NCBI RefSeq assembly: GCF_000017565.1
Contig: NC_009719.1
Span: 1,116,001 to 1,180,000, forward strand
Reading direction: 5' to 3'
DNA from: Parvibaculum lavamentivorans DS-1
GTDB lineage: Bacteria; Pseudomonadota; Alphaproteobacteria; Parvibaculales; Parvibaculaceae
DNA: 64,000 bases
The notes beneath the pieces were generated by a model, which was not told where the DNA came from, searched no databases, and worked only from the letters and a program-made list of their open reading frames with translations. The position numbers and the translations under genes are program-made. Each line of letters begins with the position of its first letter. Positions within the stretch are counted from its first letter, which is position 1. Below, in pieces: positions 17,787 to 26,728 of the stretch.

Positions 17787-19274
17787 TCATGATGCGCTGG
17801 CAATTCGTTCCTCCCGCAATTGCGACCGGCGGGCCTTGCCGGCATCGTCACGCAGGTTCTCGCTGGTGAATTCGAAGGTGCGCGGTATCTTGTACCGCAC
17901 CAGCTTGTCGGACAGGAACTCGCGCATGACGTCTGCGTCACTGCGCTCGTCAGCGTTCTCGCCCATCTGGACGATAGCATGTACGCGCTGCCCCAGATCA
18001 GCGTCGGGCAGGCCGATCACGATTGAGGACAACACGTTCGGGTGTTGGTCGAGTGCGGCCTCGACCTCGGCTGGAAAGATGTTGGCACCGCCAGACACGA
18101 TCATATCGGTTCTTCGGTCGGCGATGTAGAGGTAGCCCTCCTCATCCACATGACCAAGGTCGCCGTAAGTCTGCCAACCGTCCATCGTCTTTGCCTGCGC
18201 ACCTATATATTCATACGTCGAATTCGGGCCCGTATCCGGCAAAAAGTAAATCTCGCCAATTTCGCCGGGCGCGCACTCTTTGCCCTGTTCATCCAGTATA
18301 CGCATCTGCGCTCCAGGTCGAACCTTGCCGACCGATCCCTTGTGGGAGAGCCACTCACGTCCGGTGATGGCCGTGCCGCCAAAAAGCTCGCTTCCACCGT
18401 AAATTTCGAATATCCGATCGGGGCCAAGCCAGTCGATCCAGGCCTGCTTGAGCCACGCTGGGCATATGGAGGCCAAGTGGATTACGAGCCGAAGGCTCGA
18501 GAGATCGAAGGATCCGCGCTGCTCCGCGGGCAGTCGCCATATCCTGTTCATCATTGTAGGCACGAAGCTCACGACGTTTATTTTGTGGCGCTCGATCAGC
18601 TCAAGCGCGCGCAGGGGGTCAAATCGTCCCATTTCAACGACATGATTTCCGGCAAACAGGCTTTGAAAAGACCCGACAAACGGGGCGTTGTGGTACAGCG
18701 GTCCGGGGTTGAGCATCGTCTCGCCGGCCAGCTGAATGGAACGAGCCTTTCCAGGGTCATACAACCCGGACTGCTTGTCCACGATCAGCTTCGGGCGACC
18801 GGTTGATCCTCCACTCGTATGCATTTTCCAGCGCGAAGCTACTTTTGTCGGGAGGGGATCCGGGGACAGATCAGTGCCGGGTTTCGTGCCGGTGGCGAGA
18901 AAATTCCAGCCATCTACCCGCGCACTCTCCTCGCCGATGATCAGTCGTGGTCCGGCGATTTCGACGATCGCCCGCAACTCAGCCACCGGTAATCTCGAAG
19001 ACACAATGTTTGGCGTTGCGCCCAACTTCCAGACCGCAAACACGATCTCGTAGAACTCGAGACTGTTTGGTACGGCAAGGGTCACCACATCACCCTCGCA
19101 TACGCCCATCGTCTCCAGCTGGCGGGCTCTGCGATTGGCGCGCGCATCAAGCTCGGCGTAGCTCGTCGTCATTTCATTGTATGTCACCGCTGGCCGCGCC
19201 GGGTCCTTTTCGGAATGGCGGGCGAGGAGATCGCCCAGCGGCACTGGTGAGGTACTGCCGTCTGTCACATTCAC
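17787..19274 (-). CDS. Acyl-CoA synthetase (AMP-forming), copy 3
   Basis: This is a 495-residue ANL synthetase with TSGGSTGRPK, YGGSELFGG, GDLGHVDEEGYLYIADRRTD and the C-terminal catalytic Lys in DDAGKARRS. By eye roughly three quarters of residues match copy 2 at 12427. The frame is open to an ATG at 19337, but GTG 19274 has GGAG seven bases upstream and gives an N-terminus that aligns with copy 2, so I use it. The gene is upstream of, and on the same strand as, the LysR gene (97-base gap), and divergent from the GMC oxidoreductase operon. Confidence 0.88.
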   Translation of the reverse strand: MNVTDGSTSPVPLGDLLARHSEKDPARPAVTYNEMTTSYAELDARANRRARQLETMGVCEGDVVTLAVPNSLEFYEIVFAVWKLGATPNIVSSRLPVAELRAIVEIAGPRLIIGEESARVDGWNFLATGTKPGTDLSPDPLPTKVASRWKMHTSGGSTGRPKLIVDKQSGLYDPGKARSIQLAGETMLNPGPLYHNAPFVGSFQSLFAGNHVVEMGRFDPLRALELIERHKINVVSFVPTMMNRIWRLPAEQRGSFDLSSLRLVIHLASICPAWLKQAWIDWLGPDRIFEIYGGSELFGGTAITGREWLSHKGSVGKVRPGAQMRILDEQGKECAPGEIGEIYFLPDTGPNSTYEYIGAQAKTMDGWQTYGDLGHVDEEGYLYIADRRTDMIVSGGANIFPAEVEAALDQHPNVLSSIVIGLPDADLGQRVHAIVQMGENADERSDADVMREFLSDKLVRYKIPRTFEFTSENLRDDAGKARRSQLREERIASAS

Positions 19275-19753
19275 GGATGTTCTCCAAGTTGGTGTTCGCC
19301 TCCGAAGGCCGACACTTGGCCAAGGAAAATCGGACATCGTTGGGCGTGGCGCTGCGGCGACACTAGCAAAAGGCCGGGGGCATTGAGATTGGATAAAATT
19401 GCGCGTGCCATGCCTAAAAGGAATGGGCTTGGCGAGATGCCATTGCTGGCTTCTTTCTGCACGGCCCGCCTCAAGCTCGGGAGGTTTCCAATGCCACCGT
19501 GATGGTGGAAAGAGCGTGAGTTATGCCCGCTGGGCATTCCTCCCGCTACATTGGAATTTCTTCGGCTGCTTCCGCCCCTCTACTGTTCCTTGCTCCACGA
19601 ACCCGCCGACCATGTTGGGAACGGATTTGCGATGAAAAAAAATACCATAACCTCCCTCATTCGAGAGGGAGAGTGTGCAAACCGGTTCCTTGGTGCAGGC
19701 CGTTACCGAATTCAGTGGGGCGATGGAAAAGTGGGGAAGAGAGGCCACAAACC
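19275..19753. other. Divergent intergenic region upstream of the GMC operon
   Basis: About 480 bases without a convincing gene separate the synthetase and the GMC oxidoreductase. A perfect 6-bp inverted repeat, TCCCTC and GAGGGA around ATTCGA (19653-19670), lies 83 bases before the GMC start and could be an operator. A CCACC/GGTGG dyad lies near 19497. No clear promoter hexamers stand out. Confidence 0.35.
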
Positions 19754-21352
19754 GTGCCTGTAACCTATCACTATATTGTCGTTGGCGGCGGATCGGCCGG
19801 GTGTGTCGTCGCCGCACGATTGAGCGAACACAGCGAAAACACTGTCCTTCTGCTCGAATCGGGAGGTCCCGACGGCAATCTTCTTCTGAAGATGCCAATG
19901 GTATTTACGTTGCTCAAAGACAGTGAGTTTGACTGGGGGTACAGCACCGACCCGGAACCCTTTGCATCCGAGCGCATCGTGCAGACGCCGCGCGGGAAAG
20001 TTCTTGGCGGCTCGTCTTCGGTCAACGGGCTGATGTACTCACGCGGCCACCCGAAAGACTACGATCAGTGGATGCAGATGGGAGCACAAGGCTGGTCTTT
20101 CGACGAGGTCCTGCCGTTTTTCAAAAAGTCGGAACGCAATTGGCGCGGTGAAGGGCCGTCACACGGCGGAAGCGGCCCACTGAGCGTGGAGCGCTCCACA
20201 AGCAACGAACCAGTTGCCCGGGCCATAATGAAGGCGGCTCAGGCTCTCGACTACCGTGTGTTAGACGACTTCGAGGCAGGCGATCCAGAAGGGTTCGCTC
20301 TTCCCGACAAGACGACCTGTCGCGGGCGCCGCGCCAGCGCGTCGACCGCGTTTCTCGATCCCGTGAGAAAACGCCGGAATTTGAAAGTCGTCACGGGTGC
20401 TCACGTCACGCGCGTTGTAATCGAGAAAGGTCGCGCGACCGGCGTTGAATATTTGAAAAATGGGAAGACCGTTACAGCCAGCGCCACTCAGGAAATCGTG
20501 CTGTCTGGCGGCGCATACGCATCGCCACAGCTTTTGATGCTGTCGGGCATTGGCCCGGCGGACCATTTGCGCGATGTCGGGATAGAAAACGTCGTCGATC
20601 TTCCGGGTGTCGGAACCGGTCTCCAGGAGCACCCATTGGTCCCGATGGGGTTCTCCGCCAGGAAGCCGTTCCGCTTCAGCCGGCAGCTGCGTGCCGACCG
20701 GCTGGCATTTTCTGTCATGAACTGGATGTTGACCGGGCGCGGGGCTCCATCAGGTGCGCCATTGAATAGCATCGCATATTACAAATCGCGCCCTGATCTG
20801 GAGCGACCGGATCTGGAAAATGTTTTCATGTCGACGAACTTGGCGGCGCATGTCTGGTTTCCCGGTTGGCGCAAGCCACAGCCGGACATGCTCACCTCAC
20901 TCAATGTCGTCCTCCGCCCAGGAAGCCGGGGTTCGGTTCGATTGAGGTCAGCCGACCCCTTGGCCCCACCGCGCATTCAACTCAATCTCCTCCAGGATCC
21001 GAACGACCTTCGCTTGCTTCGTCATGCGTTGCGTTGGACGCGTGATTTTGTGCGGCAGGCGCCACTCTCAGAATATGTCGGCGCAGAAGCTTTTCCCGGA
21101 GCGGCGCTCGAAACGGACGCAGCGTTGGATGCCTTCATCCGCCAGAACGTCTCCATCACTCAGCATCCCGCCTGCACCTGCAAGATGGGGGTAGGGGACG
21201 ACGCCGTCGTCGACCCCCAACTCAAGGTCCGCGGGATCGATGGTCTTCGGATTGCAGATGCGTCGGTCATGCCGACCCTGATTGGTGGCCATACCAACGC
21301 GCCGGCGATCATGATCGGCGAGAGGGCCGCCGACATGATGCTTGCGAAATAG
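19754..21352 (+). CDS. GMC family FAD-dependent alcohol oxidoreductase
   Basis: From GTG 19754 the protein has 532 residues, the usual length for choline-dehydrogenase-like GMC enzymes. An FAD-binding GGGSAG (11-16) follows the first strand IVVGGG. The GMC signatures GKVLGGSSSVNGLMYSRG and VLSGGAYASPQLLMLSGIGP come next, then the catalytic His in TQHPACTC (about 470) and HTN near residue 512. AGAGAGG is nine bases upstream of the GTG; the open frame extends further but without homology. It should oxidise a primary alcohol to the aldehyde, with electrons passed to the respiratory chain. The aldehyde dehydrogenase gene starts 14 bases later, giving alcohol to acid conversion in two steps. Confidence 0.88.
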   Translation: MPVTYHYIVVGGGSAGCVVAARLSEHSENTVLLLESGGPDGNLLLKMPMVFTLLKDSEFDWGYSTDPEPFASERIVQTPRGKVLGGSSSVNGLMYSRGHPKDYDQWMQMGAQGWSFDEVLPFFKKSERNWRGEGPSHGGSGPLSVERSTSNEPVARAIMKAAQALDYRVLDDFEAGDPEGFALPDKTTCRGRRASASTAFLDPVRKRRNLKVVTGAHVTRVVIEKGRATGVEYLKNGKTVTASATQEIVLSGGAYASPQLLMLSGIGPADHLRDVGIENVVDLPGVGTGLQEHPLVPMGFSARKPFRFSRQLRADRLAFSVMNWMLTGRGAPSGAPLNSIAYYKSRPDLERPDLENVFMSTNLAAHVWFPGWRKPQPDMLTSLNVVLRPGSRGSVRLRSADPLAPPRIQLNLLQDPNDLRLLRHALRWTRDFVRQAPLSEYVGAEAFPGAALETDAALDAFIRQNVSITQHPACTCKMGVGDDAVVDPQLKVRGIDGLRIADASVMPTLIGGHTNAPAIMIGERAADMMLAK

Positions 21353-21366
21353 ATTGGGGAGTTTGA

Positions 21367-22851
21367 ATGTCTGTATCGATCGAACTGACTGAGCCAACGC
21401 GAAAAACTCTCAGCCGGCCATTTCAATTGCTGATTGACGGTGGTTGGAGCGACTCGCAAAGCGGAGACACGCTCGACGTCGTCAATCCTGCGGATGGGAG
21501 CCTTATCGCTAAAATTCCGGCGGGCAATGAACAGGACATCGATCGGGCGGTCGGTGCGGCCAGGCGGGCATTTGAAGCTGGCCCCTGGGTCGCCATGACG
21601 CCGGGCAATCGCGCCAGGATGCTTTGGCGCATTGCCGACCTCATCGAGGCGCGGAAAGAGGAGTTCTCGGAACTCGAAACGCTCGACAACGGCAAGCCGA
21701 TCACGATGTCAAAGTGGGTAGACGTCCCGGCTTCGGTCGCAGCCCTTCGTTATTGGGCAGGCTGGTGCACAAAAATCGCCGGAGAAACGCGCGCCGTCGA
21801 TATGCCCGGTGAATTCCTGGCGATGACGCTTCGCGAGCCCGTCGGCGTCGTTGGCTTGATCACCCCTTGGAACTTCCCCTTGATGTCGGCGGTCTCGAAG
21901 CTGGGCCCGGCGCTTGCCGCAGGTTGCACGATCGTTTTGAAGCCTGCCGAACAAACCTCGTTGACGGCGCTTCGTCTTGGCGAAGTAATCCTCGAGGCAG
22001 ATGTCCCACCAGGCGTGGTCAACATCGTCACCGGGATCGGATCTGTGGCCGGTGCGGCGCTGGCTGAACACGACGAAGTCGACAAAATATCCTTCACAGG
22101 ATCTACAGCCATCGGGAAATCGCTGATCGGCGCGGCCCGCGGCAACCTCAAGCGCCTGACGCTTGAATTGGGCGGCAAGTCCCCGACAATCATCTTTCCC
22201 GATGCAGACATGGACCGCGCTATTGCAGGTGCCGGAAACTCGATCTTCCACAACAGTGGACAGATATGCGTTGCCGGGTCGCGTCTCTACGTCGCGCGAA
22301 AGAAATACGACGAAGTGGTCGACGGATTGGTGAAGTTTGCAGCCCAATTCAAACTAGGGCCGGGGCTCGATCCCGCGACGACCATGGGTCCTTTGGTCTC
22401 CGAAAAGCAGCGCGAGCGGGTTCTCGACTATATCGATAGCGCGCGTGCCGAAGGCGCGAACGTGATTGCCGGCGGCACTGTCTTCGGAGCCCAGGGCTAT
22501 TTTGTCGCGCCAACGATCATTGGCGACGTGAAACCGCGGATGCGCGTAGCCCAGGAGGAGATCTTCGGTCCGGTATTGGTCGCAACTGCGGTTGACGACC
22601 TTGATGAACTGGCAGCGCTGGCCAATGATACGATTTACGGCCTTTCCGCCAGCATATGGACACGCGACATTTCCGCTGCTTACAAGCTTGCCAGGAAGAT
22701 ACGTGCAGGAACCGTCACAATCAACAGTGGGTCGATTGCGGGGCCGAATCTCCCGTTCGGCGGTTTCAAGCAATCGGGCTGGGGGCGCGAAAATGGAGTC
22801 GACGGCATTGAAAGCTTCACCGAACTCAAAACGGTGATTGCAGCGCTTTAG
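21367..22851 (+). CDS. NAD-dependent aldehyde dehydrogenase
   Basis: This is a 494-residue ALDH with PWNFPLMSAVSKLGPALAAG, the base Glu267 in LELGGKSP, the nucleophile Cys301 in GQICVAGS and the C-terminal FGGFKQSGWGREN. It resembles the betaine/phenylacetaldehyde dehydrogenase branch rather than the ALDH at 6701. GGGAG is five bases before the ATG. Directly downstream of the GMC oxidoreductase, it most likely oxidises the aldehyde that enzyme makes. The next gene begins ten bases after its stop. Confidence 0.92.
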   Translation: MSVSIELTEPTRKTLSRPFQLLIDGGWSDSQSGDTLDVVNPADGSLIAKIPAGNEQDIDRAVGAARRAFEAGPWVAMTPGNRARMLWRIADLIEARKEEFSELETLDNGKPITMSKWVDVPASVAALRYWAGWCTKIAGETRAVDMPGEFLAMTLREPVGVVGLITPWNFPLMSAVSKLGPALAAGCTIVLKPAEQTSLTALRLGEVILEADVPPGVVNIVTGIGSVAGAALAEHDEVDKISFTGSTAIGKSLIGAARGNLKRLTLELGGKSPTIIFPDADMDRAIAGAGNSIFHNSGQICVAGSRLYVARKKYDEVVDGLVKFAAQFKLGPGLDPATTMGPLVSEKQRERVLDYIDSARAEGANVIAGGTVFGAQGYFVAPTIIGDVKPRMRVAQEEIFGPVLVATAVDDLDELAALANDTIYGLSASIWTRDISAAYKLARKIRAGTVTINSGSIAGPNLPFGGFKQSGWGRENGVDGIESFTELKTVIAAL

Positions 22852-22861
22852 GATCCCTTAA

Positions 22862-23353
22862 ATGCCATTCGAACCATCATCAAAAGGACACAGCGAGGCG
22901 CAAATCGGGCGGGGCCTGTTCTGGCATGACATGCACATCGGTACGACGCTCCGCACATATACGCGCACGATAACGGAGACCGATCTTGTCAGCTTCGTGA
23001 CACTTACCGGCATGATCGATAGCGGCTTTCTCGATGCGACGATTGTCGGGCCAATGGGCGGACGTCCTGTGCCCGGCGCGCTGACCTATTCGATCATCGA
23101 AGGCTTTATCGTCCAGTCCCTCATCCGCGGAACCGGCATCGCGATGCTCGGCTGCACGCAGGAGGCAATAGCGCCGGTCCATGTCGGCGATACAATCTAC
23201 GCAACTATCGAGTTTACCGGCGTGCGCCCGACATCCCGAGGCAATCGCGCGGTCGTCGACTCGGCGATCACCATCTTCAATCAGCTTGATAAGCCGGTAC
23301 TGCGTTATACCTCGCGGCGGATGATCGCGGGACGTCCGGAAGCGGTGGAATAG
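22862..23353 (+). CDS. MaoC-like hot-dog fold protein, catalytic motif degenerate
   Basis: The 163-residue protein has one hot-dog domain of the MaoC/(R)-hydratase group: a strand with GTTLRTYTRTITETDLVSFV, then a helix and VHVGDTIYATIEFTGVRPTSRGN, the usual back half. The hydratase-2 motif with an Asp and a His separated by four residues (DxNPxH style) is missing; the place reads TGMIDSGFLDA. It may be inactive as a hydratase, act as a thioesterase, or bind an acyl-CoA. It belongs to the GMC-ALDH-CoA transferase operon, with only five bases to the next gene. Confidence 0.75.
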   Translation: MPFEPSSKGHSEAQIGRGLFWHDMHIGTTLRTYTRTITETDLVSFVTLTGMIDSGFLDATIVGPMGGRPVPGALTYSIIEGFIVQSLIRGTGIAMLGCTQEAIAPVHVGDTIYATIEFTGVRPTSRGNRAVVDSAITIFNQLDKPVLRYTSRRMIAGRPEAVE

Positions 23354-23358
23354 CCCCG

Positions 23359-24543
23359 ATGCTACCGCTCCAAGGCATTAGGGTCATAGATCTCACGACG
23401 GTCGCGATGGGCCCCCTCGCGAGCCAATGGTTGGGGGATTTCGGCGCCGACGTGATCAAGATCGAGGCGCCAGACGGTGACTCGACACGTCAGACGGGAC
23501 CTTCGACCGAGGCTGGAATGGCAACCATGTTCCTCAGCGCCAACCGCAACAAGCGAAGCGTCGTACTCGACCTGAAGGAGCCTGAAGCCCGCGAAACACT
23601 CGAACGCCTGATCAATAGCGCCGACGTCTTCATGCACAACATCCGGCCCCAGAAGTTGGAGAGGTTGGGACTGGAACCGGAAAAACTGATCGAGCGGAAT
23701 CCGCGACTGGTCTACGCGGGGCTACATGGGTTTGGTGAGGCGGGGCCATATGGCGGGCGTCCAGCCTATGACGACATTATTCAGGGCCTGTCGGGCTGCG
23801 CCGACCTGATGCGGCGGCAAACGGGCGAGCCTCAGTATTTTCCGACGATCACCGCCGACAAGACAACCGGTTTGGTTGCGGCGATGGCGATCCTTGCTGC
23901 ACTCACCGGGCGCGCTACAAGCGGACGTGGTGCGATCGTCGAAGTGCCAATGTTTGAGTGCATGGTCGGCTTCAACTTGCTCGAACATCTTTACGGTCGG
24001 CAGTTTGTGCCCCCGCATGGCAATATGGGCTATCCGCGCGTCCTCTCACGTCATCGCCGCCCTTATCGCACAAGCGACGGGTTTATTTGCATGCTGCCAT
24101 ACACTGATGCGCATTGGCATGCTTTCTTCGTGGAAGCTGGGGCGGCAGAGCATGCGGCTGATCCGCGTTTTGTCACGATGTCGGCCCGAACGACCAATAT
24201 TGACGAACTTTATGAACTCGCTGCCGGTTTGATCGCGCAGTACAGCACCGGCCATTGGCTCGCGGCGTGCGAACGGATCGGCGTTCCCGCCGCGCCGGTG
24301 CTATCGCTCGATGACCTGATTGAAGATCCGCATCTCGACGCGGTCGACTTCTTTTCGGAGTTGCATGACCCGGCGCTGGGTGACCTGCTCATGCCAGGCG
24401 TACCGGTGCTGTTTGATGGTGAGCGACCGCCGGTCGGCATGCCTCCCCGGCTGGGACAGCACAACGACGAGGTGCTGGGAGAGGGCGGTATAAGCAAGAT
24501 CGATGCAGAAGAGCCCCGCGCGCGCGGGCCATCGGAAGACTAG
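23359..24543 (+). CDS. CaiB/BaiF family (family III) CoA transferase
   Basis: The 394-residue protein starts with the family signature LQGIRVIDLTTVAMGPLASQ, then GADVIKIEAPDGD, NKRSVVLDLKEPEA and the catalytic Asp near 138 in PAYDDIIQG. Family III transferases move CoA between a carboxylic acid and an acyl-CoA through an aspartyl anhydride. In this operon it would activate the acid made by the GMC enzyme and the aldehyde dehydrogenase without using ATP. It is the last gene of the operon and of the catabolic block; beyond it the sequence becomes island-like. Confidence 0.9.
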   Translation: MLPLQGIRVIDLTTVAMGPLASQWLGDFGADVIKIEAPDGDSTRQTGPSTEAGMATMFLSANRNKRSVVLDLKEPEARETLERLINSADVFMHNIRPQKLERLGLEPEKLIERNPRLVYAGLHGFGEAGPYGGRPAYDDIIQGLSGCADLMRRQTGEPQYFPTITADKTTGLVAAMAILAALTGRATSGRGAIVEVPMFECMVGFNLLEHLYGRQFVPPHGNMGYPRVLSRHRRPYRTSDGFICMLPYTDAHWHAFFVEAGAAEHAADPRFVTMSARTTNIDELYELAAGLIAQYSTGHWLAACERIGVPAAPVLSLDDLIEDPHLDAVDFFSELHDPALGDLLMPGVPVLFDGERPPVGMPPRLGQHNDEVLGEGGISKIDAEEPRARGPSED

Positions 24544-24770
24544 AGCACCTCAGCCGCGGGCATTGGTGAGAAACCACGGTGGCCGCAATACGCCCTCGGG
24601 AGATAGGGAGCGTTCCGGTTTTTTATCTCGCCTCCATGATTCTGAGGTCGACCACAGCGGTCTCGGGTCTGAAAACGCTGAAGCCTCTACGAGATGGAAT
24701 GGAAGGATGGGCATGGCGCTCATTGCACCGGAAACTCCACGTGCGGGGATATTCGTGGCAGGGGACCGCG

Positions 24771-25094
24771 ATGAATTGGCAATATCCTGAGCAATACGAG
24801 TGGCTTGCAACTTTGTCGGCTCATGGCTTTGCTTGGGAGTTTCTAAGACGTAACACGGCTTTCAGGAAAGCTGCAGATTTGTCCAACTCTCTCCCCAAAA
24901 TCACCACCGATACATCTGCGCGGTTTATGAGTCACAACGCTGATTCGGACGGAGCGAAATCTTGGGGACTACTTCAATTTGAGTCTCCTCGCATAGATGC
25001 TCGCGGGGCAAACGTGTTCTGGAATCCCGAAAGTTGCCCGAGCGTGCTGCCCGTGGTTACGTGCTCCGATGCGGGACGTGCGTCCGGACACTGA
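24771..25094 (+). pseudogene. Truncated 'transcriptional regulator domain' (DUF2285-associated) gene
   Basis: About 95 residues match the small domain found at the start of DUF2285-type proteins of mobile elements: YEWLATLSAHGFAWEFLRRN at the front and, later, WGLLQFESPRIDARGANVFWNPESCPSVLPV. Normal members continue with a further helical DUF2285 part. Here the match stops near 25060 and the frame ends after the unrelated TCSDAGRASGH. ATG 24771 gives the N-terminus typical of the family. The 3' end lies inside sequence belonging to the RES gene in another frame, so it looks like one side of a recombination scar. Such genes belong to integrative elements, which supports an island here. Confidence 0.55.
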
Positions 25095-25956
25095 ACGCAC
25101 ACATCTGTATCGAGCTCGTGTCTTCCAGTCGGACGGTAAGCTCGAGGGAGCGATGATCAGGCCAGATAGGGAGCTGGGCGCACCGCCATCGCATTTTGCA
25201 AGCGCGGGCCGGATGAATGCGAAGGGGATCTCCGTATTCTATGGGGCTACTTCTGTCGATACAGCACTTGCCGAAGTCAGACCTCCCGTGGGAAGCCAAG
25301 TTGCTATTGCGCAGTTCGAGTTACTCCGTCCAATAAGGCTACTGGACCTGACTGCGCTGGAAGAGATTCACGAATCCGGCAGTATATTTGATCCTGAGTA
25401 TGCCTACCGACTTGGACGAATGATGTTCTTGCGTAAGTTGACCACCCGGATCGCTCGACCGGTAATGCCAGACGATCAAGACGCTGAGTATCTGGCAACG
25501 CAGGCGGTCGCAGATTTCTTGGCAACAGAAGGAAGAGTGCCGCTTGACGGTATTCTGTACCCGTCAGTGCAAGTTGATGGCGCGGGCCTAAACATCGTTC
25601 TGTTTCACAAGGCAGCCAGATGCAGGGAGCTTGAGTTTCCGGATGGAACAGAGTTCAGCGCCAGGACTTTCGGCATGTATGAAGATGGGCCGGAGCCCGA
25701 GTACTGGGTTACCGAAGATATCCCCTCAAACGAGGAGGCATCGAAATCGAAAGAATCGGACGACCCTTTCGATTTCCTGTCACCCCAGCTATCTGATATC
25801 GGCAATCATGATTTTGGTGACTATGACGACCGCGAAGAGACACTCGGTGTCGATCTTCAGTCTCTACGAGTGCATGTCATCAGCGCGGTTCAATTCAGAT
25901 CCTCTGAGTATCAGGTGACCCGTCATCGGTGGGGCAAATCTGAGGCTTCCTTCTAG
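25069..25956 (+). CDS. RES-domain protein (NAD+-consuming toxin type), N-terminus probably lost
   Basis: The RES domain spans roughly 25108-25620, with the conserved Arg in YRARVFQ, GRMNAKGISVFYGA, the conserved Glu in ALAEVRPPVG and the Ser in LDGILYPSVQ. RES enzymes degrade NAD+ and can halt growth. The wording of this domain matches RES proteins that normally carry an extra N-terminal HEPN-like domain of some 200 residues; none is present. Upstream sequence instead encodes the regulator remnant in a different frame. The ATG at 25069 is a guess, as no ribosome-binding site is visible, and 24997 is also open. An acidic C-terminal tail (DDPFDFLSPQ to YDDREETLG) is intact. Whether the protein is made is uncertain. 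Confidence 0.6.
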   Translation: MRDVRPDTERTHLYRARVFQSDGKLEGAMIRPDRELGAPPSHFASAGRMNAKGISVFYGATSVDTALAEVRPPVGSQVAIAQFELLRPIRLLDLTALEEIHESGSIFDPEYAYRLGRMMFLRKLTTRIARPVMPDDQDAEYLATQAVADFLATEGRVPLDGILYPSVQVDGAGLNIVLFHKAARCRELEFPDGTEFSARTFGMYEDGPEPEYWVTEDIPSNEEASKSKESDDPFDFLSPQLSDIGNHDFGDYDDREETLGVDLQSLRVHVISAVQFRSSEYQVTRHRWGKSEASF

Positions 25957-26480
25957 AAAAAGTCTGATTGCGTGTTCCGCAAGGTGTTTTGTTGGTAATC
26001 ACCATCAACGCCTTGCAAAAGGGCATTACGCATGCCCCGTTTGATTCCCCCGCGCCGAGCCCTAGGCATTGGAAATGCCAAGGGCCGGATTGGCGCTTTG
26101 CCCGGCATTGAGCCGGTCCGCGCCAGCGAAGGCGTATCGCCGCTTCGATCCACTCGCAGACGTTCGGCCGCTGCACCACCGGTCGGCAGGGCCTTCGTGC
26201 CCCCGACACCCCAGACCAACTTTGCCGCAGTTGGATCGCAGGCCAGCATGATGCGTGCTGGAGCGCAGCGCCTGTTTGCCTTTTTGGGTAGCGATATCAG
26301 CCGATTTCCGTCTCGTTTCCACTGCAATAGCTCTCATCCATGAGGTGAAATCTCTTCGAATTTCATGTCTCATTTGCAAAAAATATCCGCATATTTTGAA
26401 GAAATTCGGAAAGTTATTGACTCCTTTTATGCGAATTTTTATATGTGAAGCATGCAGATGCGGAGTTGAGTGAGGCGGAA
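25957..26480. other. Intergenic region before the defence operon
   Basis: This stretch of 524 bases has no convincing gene. Its first 380 bases are moderately G/C-rich and open on the minus strand, but the translation looks like low-information basic sequence. The last 130 bases are strongly A/T-rich and contain the promoter at 26417-26445. Confidence 0.45.
26417..26445 (+). promoter_or_regulatory. Sigma70-type promoter of the GHKL-SIR2-HerA-PIN operon
   Basis: TTGACT and TATATG are separated by exactly 17 bases and sit in A/T-rich DNA. Transcription should begin near 26452, about 30 bases before the start codon of the first gene. The hexamers are close to consensus for a G/C-rich genome, which suggests constitutive expression, as is common for defence operons. 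Confidence 0.6.
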
Positions 26481-26711
26481 ATGTCCAAGAACGGTGAAAA
26501 GCGTGAGAAGTTTGTTCGGCTTGCCGAGAGCAGAACCCAGTTGGCTCTGGAGGCCATCCGTAAGCTCGGCAACCTCTCCAATCGCCGTGCTTACGAGTAC
26601 AGCGACGCTGATGTGAAGAAAATCATCAAGGCTCTGAGGGACGCGGTTAGCGAAACAGAGCGGAAATTTGAGCCGTCCGTGGGCGGCTCTTCTGATAAAT
26701 TTAAACTGTAG
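26481..26711 (+). CDS. Small charged helical protein, first gene of the defence operon
   Basis: The 76-residue product is highly charged and predicted by eye to be almost all helix: KREKFVRLAESRTQLALEAIRKLGNLSNRRAY, then DVKKIIKALRDAVSETERKF. I do not recognise a named family. GAGG stands six bases before the ATG and the next gene starts 17 bases after the stop, so it is cotranscribed with the GHKL ATPase gene. A small leading gene of this type could be an adaptor, a regulator, or a guard that keeps the effector quiet. None of these roles can be seen in the sequence. Confidence 0.65.
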   Translation: MSKNGEKREKFVRLAESRTQLALEAIRKLGNLSNRRAYEYSDADVKKIIKALRDAVSETERKFEPSVGGSSDKFKL

Positions 26712-26728
26712 AGCTAAAGGGAGACGGC

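Noticed and set aside
24544-24770. The left attachment site of the island
   Set aside because: The change of gene content suggests a border, but no copy of the dusA 5' sequence is present here or elsewhere in the window.
25953-26327. A minus-strand frame of 124 codons in the gap before the defence operon
   Set aside because: The product is low-information basic sequence with no family resemblance and no ribosome-binding site; it may be debris.
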